Position numbers and translations under genes: made by a program
Assembly: GCF_031180975.1 (NCBI RefSeq)
Contig: NZ_JAPSLI010000006.1
Span: forward strand, 179,379 to 243,378
DNA from: Microbacterium sp.
GTDB lineage: Bacteria > Actinomycetota > Actinomycetes > Actinomycetales > Microbacteriaceae
Direction: 5' to 3'
DNA length: 64,000 nt
In this document: one piece after another, positions 1-9,914 of the stretch
How positions within the stretch are numbered: position 1 is the stretch's first letter
Layout: each line of letters begins with the position of its first letter
Notes under the pieces: generated by a model
Seen by the model: the letters and a program-made list of their open reading frames with translations, nothing else
Database searches by the model: none
What the model was told of the DNA's origin: nothing

Positions 1-667
1 TAGGAAAGACGGTGCGGGTACGGGCGACCACGGCGCGGATGCGCGACCCGGTCACGAACTCGAGCAGATCGCACAGGTGGGATCCAATGTCGGCGAATGC
101 ACGGGAGGATCCACCAAGCGCTAGGTCTGCCCGCCAATTGGTGTCTGATTCGTTCGACAGCCAGTCTTGGAGGTAAGAACCGTCGATCGTGAGCACGTCC
201 CCAACCTGTCCGTCCGCCACGATGCGCCGCGCCCGGCGCACCATCGGATGGTAGCGGTACACAAAAGGTACCGCGCCGATCAGGCCGGCCGCATCCACCA
301 TTCCCGCGACCATCCGCGCCTCCTCAACGCTCGTCGCCAATGGCTTCTCACAGATCACGTGGCATCCCGCGTTGAGCGCTTCAAGAGCTTGCACGACGTG
401 CTGCCCGTTCGGGGTGCAGATATGAACGATGTCCGAGGCAGCGATTACCTCGCCGATCGTCTCCGCGGCCATCTCGATACCGAGCCGGTCGGCAGCGCCC
501 TGAGAGCTCGCGAGGTTCGACGAGCGCACGCCGACCAGCCTCGCGCCAGCTGCTCGCGCGGCTCGGCTGTGCACCGCTGCCATAAACCCCCCACCGACGA
601 AGCCTGCACGAACCTCCTCGCCCGTCGCAATCGGCTCTTCCGACGCCAACACTGTAGCTGCCGACAT
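1..667 (-). CDS. Gfo/Idh/MocA-family NAD(P)-dependent dehydrogenase, C-terminus beyond window
   Basis: This is the amino-terminal 222 residues of a Gfo/Idh/MocA oxidoreductase, a family that oxidises or reduces hydroxyls of sugars, inositols and related polyols with NAD(P). A Rossmann fold opens with VGGGFM near residues 24-29. The family signature EKPLA is at 108-112, and YRYHP at 138-142 and DIGSH at 193-197 lie in the substrate domain. The ATG at 667 is preceded by an AGGAGGGAG ribosome site. The coding region runs off the left edge, so about 120-150 residues are missing. It is the last visible gene of the operon that starts with the ABC importer at 5981, and is separated from the upstream cupin gene by a strong hairpin. 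Family assignment is firm; the substrate is unknown. Confidence 0.9.
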   Translation of the reverse strand, partial: MSAATVLASEEPIATGEEVRAGFVGGGFMAAVHSRAARAAGARLVGVRSSNLASSQGAADRLGIEMAAETIGEVIAASDIVHICTPNGQHVVQALEALNAGCHVICEKPLATSVEEARMVAGMVDAAGLIGAVPFVYRYHPMVRRARRIVADGQVGDVLTIDGSYLQDWLSNESDTNWRADLALGGSSRAFADIGSHLCDLLEFVTGSRIRAVVARTRTVFP

Positions 668-717
668 CTCGACTCCCTCCTATCCTTGCGGTCGACCATT
701 CGCGGCCGGACCTTATC

Positions 718-761
718 GACGGCAGGTTCCACAAGCGATCTGGCCCGCGGAACCTGCCGTC
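718..761 (-). terminator. Intercistronic hairpin between cupin and dehydrogenase genes
   Basis: Two perfectly complementary 13-nt arms (718-730 and 749-761) enclose an 18-nt loop, just after the cupin stop codon and before the next gene. No T-run follows, so it may be an attenuator or an mRNA-stabilising hairpin rather than a full terminator. Confidence 0.6.
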
Positions 762-766
762 GCCCG

Positions 767-1132
767 TCAGCCGCGCCGCTTGCCGTCCATGGCCACGAAC
801 AGAATCACAATCGGCTCGTCTTCCGACGCCGACCAGATCTGGTGGTTCGGCTGGGCCGGCAGCACAAAGGAGTCACCGGCACGAAGCGGCGTCACCTCGT
901 TGCCCTCCAGGAAGACGAAGCCGTTACCGCGGATCACGTGGAACAGTTCGGCTTCTCCCTCTGGGTGCGCGAGGTCTTCGGGGCTCGTGCCCTTCGGGAG
1001 GGCGCCGTACGCGCAGACTCCGAGGAAGACTCCATAGTCGTCAGCCGAGACGAGATTCGTCCAACATTCGGTGATCTCGTCGAACTGGTATGACTCCGCG
1101 TCTTCCAGGTTGTTGACCTCGATCTTGCTCAT
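767..1132 (-). CDS. Small cupin-domain protein
   Basis: A 121-residue single-domain cupin. The first cupin motif is seen around AHPEGEAE (56-62), which offers H57 and acidic ligands. It is followed by HVIRGNG (65-71) and the glycine/aspartate turn of RAGDSF (84-89). The second motif carries H97 in PNHQIW. The length is normal for stand-alone cupins, which act as isomerases, epimerases or metal-dependent lyases. It lies between two Gfo/Idh dehydrogenases in the same operon, so it probably acts on, or isomerises, an intermediate of the same polyol or sugar pathway. A GAAAGG ribosome site precedes the ATG. The exact reaction cannot be told from sequence. Confidence 0.85.
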   Translation of the reverse strand: MSKIEVNNLEDAESYQFDEITECWTNLVSADDYGVFLGVCAYGALPKGTSPEDLAHPEGEAELFHVIRGNGFVFLEGNEVTPLRAGDSFVLPAQPNHQIWSASEDEPIVILFVAMDGKRRG

Positions 1133-1208
1133 CGTTCTCAGTGCCTTTCGTTCAGGTGTGCAGTGGTGTCTGTTATGGTCGGTCGGTGAGTGGGCGCGTG
1201 GCCCGGTG

Positions 1209-2339
1209 TCAATTTGTCAGCCTGCGGTCGTCCTCCTCAGTTGAAAGTGTCGCGCGGTGCGGGTCCCAGTCGGCGGGCAGCGGGGGTGCGACCGTGGTCG
1301 TGCTCTCCACCGTCTCGCGGCGGCGCGCCCGGGCGGAATCGAGCGTGGCGAGCATGGCGTCGAGCACGTGGAACGCCTGCTCCCCGCTCGCCCGCTCGGG
1401 CCGTCCCGCGCGAATGGCCTGAGCGAGCTCTGCGACGCCGATGCCGTGGTTGGTGGTCACACCGCTCGCGGGGATCGTGCGGACATCGTCGCGGCCGCGA
1501 TGCAGTCGCAGCTCTCCGTCGTACATGTTGGGGTCGGGGGCGGTCAGGGTGCCGGTGGTGCCGGCGATTTCGAAGAGGACGCGCGGCAGCTTCGAGTCGA
1601 AGCTGAACAGGCACTGCGCGCTCGCGCCGGATTCGAACTCATAGATGGCGGACACGTGCGTCGGCACCGACACGTCGAAACTCTCCCCGGCCCGCGGCCC
1701 TGTGGCGATCGTCCGCCGCGCCCGCGCCTGCGAGGTGCTGGCGGACACGGCGGCGATGGGGCCGAAGATCTGGACCAGGGCGGTGAGATGGTATGGCCCG
1801 ATGTCGAACAGCGGACCAGCGCCCTCCTGGAACAAGAAATCGGGATTCGGGTGCCAGCTGTCCGGTCCGGGAGTCTGCATCACGCTCAGGGCGGTCAGCG
1901 GCTCCCCGATCTCGCCCGCCTCGACGAGCCGACGCAGCGTCTGCACTCCTGCGCCGAGAAAGGCGTCCGGTGCCGTGGCCACCCGGCGATCGGCCGCAGC
2001 GGCACAGCGCAGCAGTTCCCGGCCTGCGTCACGGTCGAGGGCGAACGGCTTCTCGCTCCAGACGTGCTTCCCTGCCTCGACGACCGCGATGCCGACCTCG
2101 GCGTGCGCCGCGGGGATCGTGAGGTTGACGACGATCTCCACCTCGGGGTCGGCGAGCAGCTCGGCCACCGTGCCCGCGCGAGGGATGCCAAAGGTCTCGG
2201 CCTGGGCCGCGGCGCGGGGGACGTCGATGTCGGCGACGAAGCGCACGTCGACATCCGGGAACGAGGTGAGGTTCGTGAGGTAGCGGCTGCTGATCACTCC
2301 GGCGCCGATGACCCCGACGCCGACGGGCCCGCTGTTCAC
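1209..2339 (-). CDS. Gfo/Idh/MocA-family oxidoreductase
   Basis: A full-length 376-residue Gfo/Idh/MocA dehydrogenase. The nucleotide site GVIGAG is at residues 8-13, the catalytic-lysine signature EKPFA at 96-100, and DIGPYH (179-184) supplies the histidine often used as acid/base. Members oxidise inositols, sugar acids or aminated sugars with NAD(P). It overlaps the upstream isomerase gene by 4 nt (ATGA), so the two are translationally coupled. A second, different member of the same family lies downstream at 1-667. Two such enzymes with an isomerase resemble the layout of inositol and rhizopine catabolic loci, but that is analogy, not proof of substrate. Confidence 0.9.
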   Translation of the reverse strand: MNSGPVGVGVIGAGVISSRYLTNLTSFPDVDVRFVADIDVPRAAAQAETFGIPRAGTVAELLADPEVEIVVNLTIPAAHAEVGIAVVEAGKHVWSEKPFALDRDAGRELLRCAAAADRRVATAPDAFLGAGVQTLRRLVEAGEIGEPLTALSVMQTPGPDSWHPNPDFLFQEGAGPLFDIGPYHLTALVQIFGPIAAVSASTSQARARRTIATGPRAGESFDVSVPTHVSAIYEFESGASAQCLFSFDSKLPRVLFEIAGTTGTLTAPDPNMYDGELRLHRGRDDVRTIPASGVTTNHGIGVAELAQAIRAGRPERASGEQAFHVLDAMLATLDSARARRRETVESTTTVAPPLPADWDPHRATLSTEEDDRRLTN

Positions 2340-3103
2340 TGACCGCCGCCGTGCTCGAGCCGGGATAGGTATGCGAAGCTCTGCACGACCGCGTCGAACC
2401 GATCCATCCGGCTGTCATCGAGCTCGATGACGCGGAGCGCCTGCGGCGCCGCGGCGAGGATCGCCGGGATGTCCAGCGAGCCCTCGCCGACGGGTACCTG
2501 ATCCTTCTTCTCCGCGGTCGCCGGGCCGTCCTTGACGTGGATGGCGACCACACGGTCACCGAGACGGGACAGGATGTCGACCGGATCCTCGCCGCCGACA
2601 GCCACCCAGTACGTGTCCACCTCGAGAACCACGCCGGGGTCGAGCAGAGTAGCGAAGTACTCCAGCGCCGGTCGGCCGTCCACCCGGTTCAGCAGCTCGT
2701 GCGCATGATTGTGATAGCCCACCCTGACCCCGTGCCTTGCGGCCACCGCGGCGGCGGCGTTGAGGCGCTCCGCGGTCCGCCGGATGTCGGCCGGGTCGGT
2801 CCAGAACTCGGGCGCGACGACAGGATCGATCACGGTGCCGATTCCGAAGGACGCCGCGGCGGCGGCCACATCCGCGATGGAGTCGTCGCGGATGAACACC
2901 TGGTGCGTCGTGGGCGCCTGCAGGCCAGAATCCTTCAGTGCGTCTCCGAGACCCTCTGCATCCTTGATCCGGTAGGGCTCCACCTTCGTCAGGCCGACCT
3001 CCGCGAGGCGGGCCAGGGTACCGGGCAGGTCGTCGCCGACCAGTTCGCGCAGTGTCCAGAGCTGGACGGAGATGTTGTCGGTGGGGATGTGGTCGGTGGG
3101 CAT
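2336..3103 (-). CDS. Sugar phosphate isomerase/epimerase-like TIM barrel (IolE/MocC type)
   Basis: A 255-residue xylose-isomerase-like TIM barrel (AP endonuclease family 2 fold). Metal-ligand motifs of the family are visible: GYHNHAHE at 129-136, EVDTYW at 161-166, HVKDG at 189-193 and a late IELDD. The PVGEGSLD segment is typical of sugar and inositol epimerases/dehydratases. The gene sits between the ABC importer ATPase and the Gfo/Idh gene and overlaps the latter by 4 nt. It probably isomerises the imported compound or its oxidised product. Family assignment is secure; whether it is an epimerase, isomerase or dehydratase is not. Confidence 0.88.
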   Translation of the reverse strand: MPTDHIPTDNISVQLWTLRELVGDDLPGTLARLAEVGLTKVEPYRIKDAEGLGDALKDSGLQAPTTHQVFIRDDSIADVAAAAASFGIGTVIDPVVAPEFWTDPADIRRTAERLNAAAAVAARHGVRVGYHNHAHELLNRVDGRPALEYFATLLDPGVVLEVDTYWVAVGGEDPVDILSRLGDRVVAIHVKDGPATAEKKDQVPVGEGSLDIPAILAAAPQALRVIELDDSRMDRFDAVVQSFAYLSRLEHGGGQ

Positions 3104-3142
3104 GGTGGCGAGATCCTTCTCGTAGTCGCAGGAGCGGGTCGG

Positions 3143-3991
3143 TCAGGGCAGCGGTGGGATGACTTCGGAGGGCAGCGGAGGCACGACTGCGGGCGGCGAC
3201 ACGAGCTCGTCGGGAGCGGCCCGGCGCACCTGGGCGATGAAGCGCCGCGTGCGCTCCTCGCGCGGATTGTCGAGGACCTCCTCGGGCGTTCCATGCTCGA
3301 CGACGCGCCCCGCGTCCATGAAGACGACCTGGTCGGCGACCTCGCGCGCGAACCGCAGTTCATGCGTGACGACGATCATCGTCATGCCGCGGTCGGCGAT
3401 GTCGCGCATCACGTCGAGCACCTCCTGGACCAGCTCGGGGTCGAGCGCGGAGGTCGGTTCGTCGAAGAGCACGAGGTCCGGGTCGCCGGCCAGCGCCCGG
3501 ACGATCGCGACGCGCTGCTGCTGACCGCCCGAGAGCTGTCGCGGGTAGGCCTTGGCCTTGTCGCTCAGCCCGACCTGCTCAAGCAGCGCCATCGCGCGCT
3601 GCTTGGCCACCTTCGGCTTCTGCTTGAGGATGTTAATCGGCGCTTCGACGATGTTCTGCAGAACGGTCATGTGCCCGTAGAGGTTGAAGTGCTGGAACAC
3701 CATCCCGATGCGTGACCGCATCCGGTTGATTTCGCCCTCCTTCGCATCGTAGAGACGACCGTTGGCCTCGCGATAGCCCGCGAGGCGGCCGCCGATGAAG
3801 ATCCGGCCCGCGTCTACTGCGATGAGGTGATTGATACACCGCAGCAGCGTGCTCTTCCCGCATCCGGAGGGACCGATGATGCAGGTCACGGTGCCCGGCT
3901 CCGCGATCAGGTCGATCCCGCGGAGCACCGGAGTGGAGCCGAAGCTCTTGGTCACGTTCTCAATCCGCAGGGCTGCGCGCGAATTCGTCAT
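3143..3991 (-). CDS. Polar amino-acid-type ABC importer, ATPase subunit
   Basis: A 282-residue ABC ATPase of the GlnQ/HisP class. Walker A GPSGCGKST is at 40-48, Q-loop FQH near 99-101, signature LSGGQ at 153-157, Walker B LVLFDEP at 173-179, and the switch histidine lies in VVTHE. The open frame extends into the permease gene, but GAGGAG lies 9 nt before the ATG at 3991, so I chose MTNSRAAL; the ATG at 4000 would abut the ribosome site. The Pro-rich end (SPPAVVPPLP...) is unusual. It powers uptake with the permease and binding protein just upstream. This class carries amino acids and also opines and other amino-conjugates. Confidence 0.92.
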   Translation of the reverse strand: MTNSRAALRIENVTKSFGSTPVLRGIDLIAEPGTVTCIIGPSGCGKSTLLRCINHLIAVDAGRIFIGGRLAGYREANGRLYDAKEGEINRMRSRIGMVFQHFNLYGHMTVLQNIVEAPINILKQKPKVAKQRAMALLEQVGLSDKAKAYPRQLSGGQQQRVAIVRALAGDPDLVLFDEPTSALDPELVQEVLDVMRDIADRGMTMIVVTHELRFAREVADQVVFMDAGRVVEHGTPEEVLDNPREERTRRFIAQVRRAAPDELVSPPAVVPPLPSEVIPPLP

Positions 3992-4016
3992 CTCGGCCAT
4001 CTCCTCTGGTCGCCGG

Positions 4017-4967
4017 TCACGCCCGCCGGAACGACAGGTTACGAAGGAACTTGGAGCGCAAGCTCGTGCGGCCCCCGCCGGTCTGATTGCGCTTGGCGAG
4101 TTCACGCTCGATGAAGTGCTGTCCGACGGAGGCGATCGAGACGATCGTGATGTACCAGGCGCAGGCGACGAGCAGGAGCTCGATCACGTAGTAGTTCTGG
4201 TTGTAGATGATCGTCACCTGGGTCAGCAACTCCGCGGCGGCGATGACCGAGACGATCGAGGTCGCCTTCAGCATCGAGATCGTCTGGTTGCCGAGCACCG
4301 GGATCAGCGACGGGACCGCCTGCGGAAGTATGATCCGCCGCATCGCCCGCAACGGGCTCATCCCCTGGGCAAGAGCGGCCTCGCGCTGCCCCGGGTCAAC
4401 TCCGAGGATGGCCCCCCGGATGTACTCGGCCATGTAGGCGCCCTCGTTCAGCGTGAGCGCCAGCGCCGCACTGAAGAACGGAGTCATGATCTGGTTGGTG
4501 CTGATCGCCCACGGCCCGAACTGGAACGTCGGGATGAACAGCGCGAGGTTGAACGCGATGATCACCTGCACCAGCAGTGGCGTGCCGCGGAAGATCCAGA
4601 TGTACACGTTCGCGAGGAGTCGAACGCCCTGGATGCGAGACATCTTCGAGAACGCGGCGACGATACCGAGGAGGGTGCCGAGCACCATCGAGATCACTGT
4701 CAGCACCAGGGTGAGCTTCACCCCCTCGATGACCTGAGGGGAGAACAGGAACTCGAAGAAGGCCGACCAGACGAGATTCGGGGAGTTGATGAAGCCGTAC
4801 GCGAGCAGCGCCAGCAGGGCGAACCCGGCGATGGTGAGCAGTGCGCGGAACGGACGGAACTGGAAGGTGGTGTGCACGGGCGTGTCATCGTCCACGCCCG
4901 ACACCGCCCCTTCGCGCCCCGCGTCGTGCGTCAGCCGGTCGGCTGCGGGTGGGTTCTCTACGTGCAT
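4017..4967 (-). CDS. Polar amino-acid-type ABC importer, permease subunit
   Basis: A 316-residue HisM/GlnP-type permease. A hydrophilic cytoplasmic N-terminus of about 40 residues precedes several hydrophobic membrane spans. The EAA loop that docks onto the ATPase is seen in EAALAQGMSPLRAMRRIILP, about two thirds along. Only one permease gene is present, so the channel is probably a homodimer. It lies between the binding protein (66 nt upstream) and the ATPase gene (25 nt downstream). The long hydrophilic N-terminus is longer than in most family members. Confidence 0.92.
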   Translation of the reverse strand: MHVENPPAADRLTHDAGREGAVSGVDDDTPVHTTFQFRPFRALLTIAGFALLALLAYGFINSPNLVWSAFFEFLFSPQVIEGVKLTLVLTVISMVLGTLLGIVAAFSKMSRIQGVRLLANVYIWIFRGTPLLVQVIIAFNLALFIPTFQFGPWAISTNQIMTPFFSAALALTLNEGAYMAEYIRGAILGVDPGQREAALAQGMSPLRAMRRIILPQAVPSLIPVLGNQTISMLKATSIVSVIAAAELLTQVTIIYNQNYYVIELLLVACAWYITIVSIASVGQHFIERELAKRNQTGGGRTSLRSKFLRNLSFRRA

Positions 4968-5033
4968 CTTCTCGCCTCGCCTCTCTTCGTCGGGAGGTCG
5001 GTCTCTTCGATGGGTGAGCGCCGGGACGCCCGG

Positions 5034-5981
5034 TCACTCCGTGGCGGAGTTGACCTTCGGCGCGTCCCAGAGCCAGCTGTCCGGGTAGTCCCACTTCGCC
5101 ATGATTTCCTGGTACTCCCCGTTGTCCATCAGCTCCTGGAGGGCAGCGACCACCGCGTCGCGGATGGAATCGTCGCCCTTCGGGGCAGCGAACGACGCCG
5201 GCATGTTGGCGATCCCGTAGGTGATCTTGTCACCCAAGGTCTCGAACTTATCGGTGTTGCCGGAGTGAACGCCGTCCCAGTTGTGCTTGAGGTTCAGCGC
5301 GAACACCGCACCGCCGGCGGTGACGTCGGCCCGGTCGGAATCCACGGCGAGCAGTGCCGCAGGTCGATCGGGGAACGTCAGAATCTCGATCTGCTCATCG
5401 GCGGCGCACTCCTCGCTGGAGTACGTCTTCCAGAACGTCTCATCCGTCGAGCCGACGACGAAGGCGGCCGTCTTCCCGCACATGTCCGGGAAGTCGTTGA
5501 TCTCGGACGGGTTGCCCGACTTCACGATCAGGGTGCTGCCACCGCCGCCCATGTAGTTGATCATGTCGACGACCTTCTGGCGTTCGATCTTGTCCTGGAA
5601 GCCGCTGACGCCGAGGTCATAGCGACCGGACGCAACCCCGGTGATGATCGACGTGAACGCCGCCGCCTCCTGGCGGAACTCGACGCCGAGGAGCGGCTCC
5701 ATCGCCTTGATGAGATCGTGCTCGATACCGGCCCATTTGGTGGTGTCGCCGTTGGGATGGTAGTTGGTGGGGGCTCCCCACTGGGAGTCGGTGGCGACGA
5801 TGACATAGCCGCGCTCCTTGATCGCGGCGGGAACAAGGTCACTCAGCTCGGCTGCCGGCTTCTCCCCGGCAACCTCTGTGGCGTTCTCGCCCGACTTCGG
5901 CTCGGCAGCCGCACACCCTGAGAACATCAGAAGCGTGGCTGCGGCAGTCGCTGCGAGCGCGGTTCGCAGGTAGGTGTTCAT
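5034..5981 (-). CDS. ABC importer substrate-binding lipoprotein (SBP family 3)
   Basis: A 315-residue extracytoplasmic binding protein. The signal peptide ends in the lipobox FSGC with acylated C23. The mature part has the family-3 fold found in amino-acid and opine binders: YVIVATDSQW, an EHDLIKAM segment and VASGRYDLGVSG. It would sit on the outer face of the membrane and deliver ligand to the permease encoded next. AAAGGAG precedes the ATG. As the first gene of the seven-gene operon, it lies directly behind the regulatory region with GGACTG/CAGTCC repeats. The ligand cannot be deduced, but catabolic neighbours suggest a carbon and nitrogen compound rather than a plain amino acid. Confidence 0.92.
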   Translation of the reverse strand: MNTYLRTALAATAAATLLMFSGCAAAEPKSGENATEVAGEKPAAELSDLVPAAIKERGYVIVATDSQWGAPTNYHPNGDTTKWAGIEHDLIKAMEPLLGVEFRQEAAAFTSIITGVASGRYDLGVSGFQDKIERQKVVDMINYMGGGGSTLIVKSGNPSEINDFPDMCGKTAAFVVGSTDETFWKTYSSEECAADEQIEILTFPDRPAALLAVDSDRADVTAGGAVFALNLKHNWDGVHSGNTDKFETLGDKITYGIANMPASFAAPKGDDSIRDAVVAALQELMDNGEYQEIMAKWDYPDSWLWDAPKVNSATE

Positions 5982-6012
5982 GTCGAAACGATCTCCTTTG
6001 AACGTTTACGGT

Positions 6013-6045
6013 GGACTGCGGGTCAGTCCGTATACAGTCCAGTAT
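6013..6045. promoter_or_regulatory. Phased GGACTG/CAGTCC repeats upstream of the catabolic operon
   Basis: GGACTG at 6013-6018 and CAGTCC at 6024-6029 and 6035-6040 are spaced exactly 11 bp apart. The last copy sits inside an ATAC-N6-GTAT dyad (6032-6045). This lies 32-64 bp upstream of the importer start codon and looks like a multi-site operator. No regulator for it is present in the window. Confidence 0.5.
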
Positions 6046-6229
6046 GCGCCGACTTCTGGCGAATAGCAAGCAAAAGTTGCGAGGTATTCGTCCGACTTCG
6101 GGAGATAGTTTGAGACCCGCAGCTACATGAAATCGGGGCAAGGCGAATCACCCATCCCGCGTGACCGCGGATGCCGGGCTCAAGAAGACGGGTGCCGCTC
6201 CACCCACCCCCCGTCCTGCGCTCGCATCA
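6046..6229. other. Intergenic region between ClpB end and importer operon
   Basis: I see no gene here. It holds the upstream part of the importer promoter region and the 3' side of the clpB gene. It is locally richer in A/T (around 6050-6130) than the coding sequence on either side. No clear terminator hairpin was found. Confidence 0.5.
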
Positions 6230-8443
<2,214 letters not shown>

Positions 8444-8473
8444 CTGCTCCTCCTGGGAGAACTCCTTCTGTCA

Positions 8474-8500
8474 AAACTTGAGTGAACCTGACTCAAGTTT
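8474..8500 (-). promoter_or_regulatory. HAIR element (HspR operator) of clpB
   Basis: The sequence has CTTGAGT, seven bases, then ACTCAAG (8477-8497), an exact match to the actinobacterial HAIR consensus. The arms extend to 10 bp when flanking A/T bases are counted. It lies between coaBC and clpB, immediately upstream of clpB. The HspR gene itself is at 38193-38705. Confidence 0.93.
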
Positions 8501-8520
8501 ACCAGCAGGAGGGGGCGATG

Positions 8521-9741
8521 TCAGCCCCGCGCGGCGATCACGGCGTCCCATACCGCGTCCGCCACCGCCCGCTTCGACCCCGACGCCCTGGCCAGCACGT
8601 CACCCCGGCCGCCGATCACCTGGGCGGTGTTGTCGGCCGACTCGAAGCCAAGCTCCCAGCCGACCTCGTTCACGACGAGCAGATCCACGCCCTTGCGCTC
8701 CCGCTTGCGGCGGGTGCGGTCGAGCAGGTCGTCTTCGTCGGCCGGGGTCTCGGCGGCGAAGGCCACGATGGTCTGACCCGGCCGGCGTGCGGCGGCCAGC
8801 CCGGCGACGATGTCGTCGTTCTCGACCAGCTCGATGCGCGTGAGCGGCCCGGCCTCCTTGGTGAGCTTGGCCTCGGCGACCTGCGCCGGGCGGTAGTCGG
8901 CGACGGCCGCCGCCATCACGACCACGTCGGCCTCAGCAGACTCCCGACGCATCGCCTCGCCGAGCTCGGCCGCCGTGCCGGCGTGCTCTATGCGCACGAG
9001 CGGATGCCGGACGGCGTCTTCCAGCACCCGCGTCTCGACGTGCGCGGCGACCAGCGCGACCTCCGCACCGCGATCCGCCGCCGCGAGGGCGAGCGCCACC
9101 CCCTGCCTCCCGCTGGAGCGGTTGCCGAGGAAGCGCACCGGGTCGATCGGCTCGCGCGTCCCACCGGCGGACACGGCGACGCGGAGCCCGGCGAGGTCGC
9201 CGGCACGGTCGCCGCTCCTGCCGATGGCGGTGAACGCCTGGGCGATGATGTCCTCCGGCTCCAGCATCCGCCCCGGGCCCGAATCGCCGCCGGTCAGCTC
9301 GCCGTCGGCGGGACCGGCGATCGTCACCCCGCGGTCCCGCAGGGCGGCGACGTTGGCCTGGGTGGCCGGATGCCGCCACATCTCGGTGTGCATGGCCGGG
9401 GCGATCACCACCGGCGCTGTGGTCGCGAGGAGCGTCGTGCCCAACAGGTCGTCAGCCAGACCCGCAGCCATCTTCGCGATCGTGTTGGCGGTCGCCGGCG
9501 CGACGATCACGAGCTCGGCCCGCTGCCCGAGAGCGACGTGGCGCACCTGGGCCACATCCTCGTGCACGCTCGTAGTGACCGGGTTGCGGCTGATCGACTC
9601 CCAGGTCGGCACACCGACGAAGCGCAGGGCGTCGGCGGTCGGAACGACCGTGACGTCGTGGCCCTCCTTGATGAGCATGCGCACGAGATGAACCGTCTTG
9701 TAGGCGGCGATGCCGCCTGTGACTCCGACCACGATGTTCAC
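8521..9741 (-). CDS. coaBC: Bifunctional phosphopantothenoylcysteine decarboxylase/synthetase
   Basis: A 406-residue CoaBC that couples cysteine to 4'-phosphopantothenate (CoaB, CTP-dependent) and decarboxylates the product (CoaC, FMN), two steps of coenzyme A synthesis. CoaC motifs: GVTGGIAAYK (6-15), active-site H68 in VRHVALG, FMN motif PATANT (82-87) and PAMHTEMW (115-122). The last has His where many bacteria have Asn. CoaB motifs: SAGGTREPIDPVRFLGN and AAAVADYRP. The start is GTG at 9741. The gene stands alone here, without the gmk-rpoZ neighbours frequent in actinobacteria. Confidence 0.95.
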   Translation of the reverse strand: MNIVVGVTGGIAAYKTVHLVRMLIKEGHDVTVVPTADALRFVGVPTWESISRNPVTTSVHEDVAQVRHVALGQRAELVIVAPATANTIAKMAAGLADDLLGTTLLATTAPVVIAPAMHTEMWRHPATQANVAALRDRGVTIAGPADGELTGGDSGPGRMLEPEDIIAQAFTAIGRSGDRAGDLAGLRVAVSAGGTREPIDPVRFLGNRSSGRQGVALALAAADRGAEVALVAAHVETRVLEDAVRHPLVRIEHAGTAAELGEAMRRESAEADVVVMAAAVADYRPAQVAEAKLTKEAGPLTRIELVENDDIVAGLAAARRPGQTIVAFAAETPADEDDLLDRTRRKRERKGVDLLVVNEVGWELGFESADNTAQVIGGRGDVLARASGSKRAVADAVWDAVIAARG

Positions 9742-9779
9742 GGTTCCGATTCTGCCTCAGCGCGGACGACCTGCGGCGC

Positions 9780-9860
9780 GCTGTGTAGCAATTCCACGAT
9801 ACGGATTAAAGATTTGCTATTGCGGAATAATGCCTCTGCCGCCTACAGTTCCTACATGCC
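9780..9860 (+). promoter_or_regulatory. AT-rich promoter region upstream of dctA
   Basis: This stretch is clearly richer in A/T than its surroundings. It has an inverted pair TAGCAA (from 9785) and TTGCTA (to 9822) about 22 bp apart. It probably holds the dctA promoter and a regulator site; the hexamers cannot be fixed with confidence. Confidence 0.35.
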
Positions 9861-9914
9861 CTCGCCGAGCGGCATCCAGACTCAACTCGATGACGAGCAA
9901 GAGAGGTCTCCCCC

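Noticed and set aside
3992..4105. Longer N-terminus for the importer ATPase
   Set aside because: It would overlap the permease coding region and lacks homology; a well-spaced ribosome site supports the start at 3991.
3831..5921. A 696-codon plus-strand frame
   Set aside because: It overlaps the importer ATPase, permease and binding-protein genes, all of which have clear family motifs on the other strand.
8477..8497. A second -35/-10 pair for clpB inside the HAIR box
   Set aside because: TTGAGT-like words are part of the palindrome itself and no convincing -10 is found at the right distance.
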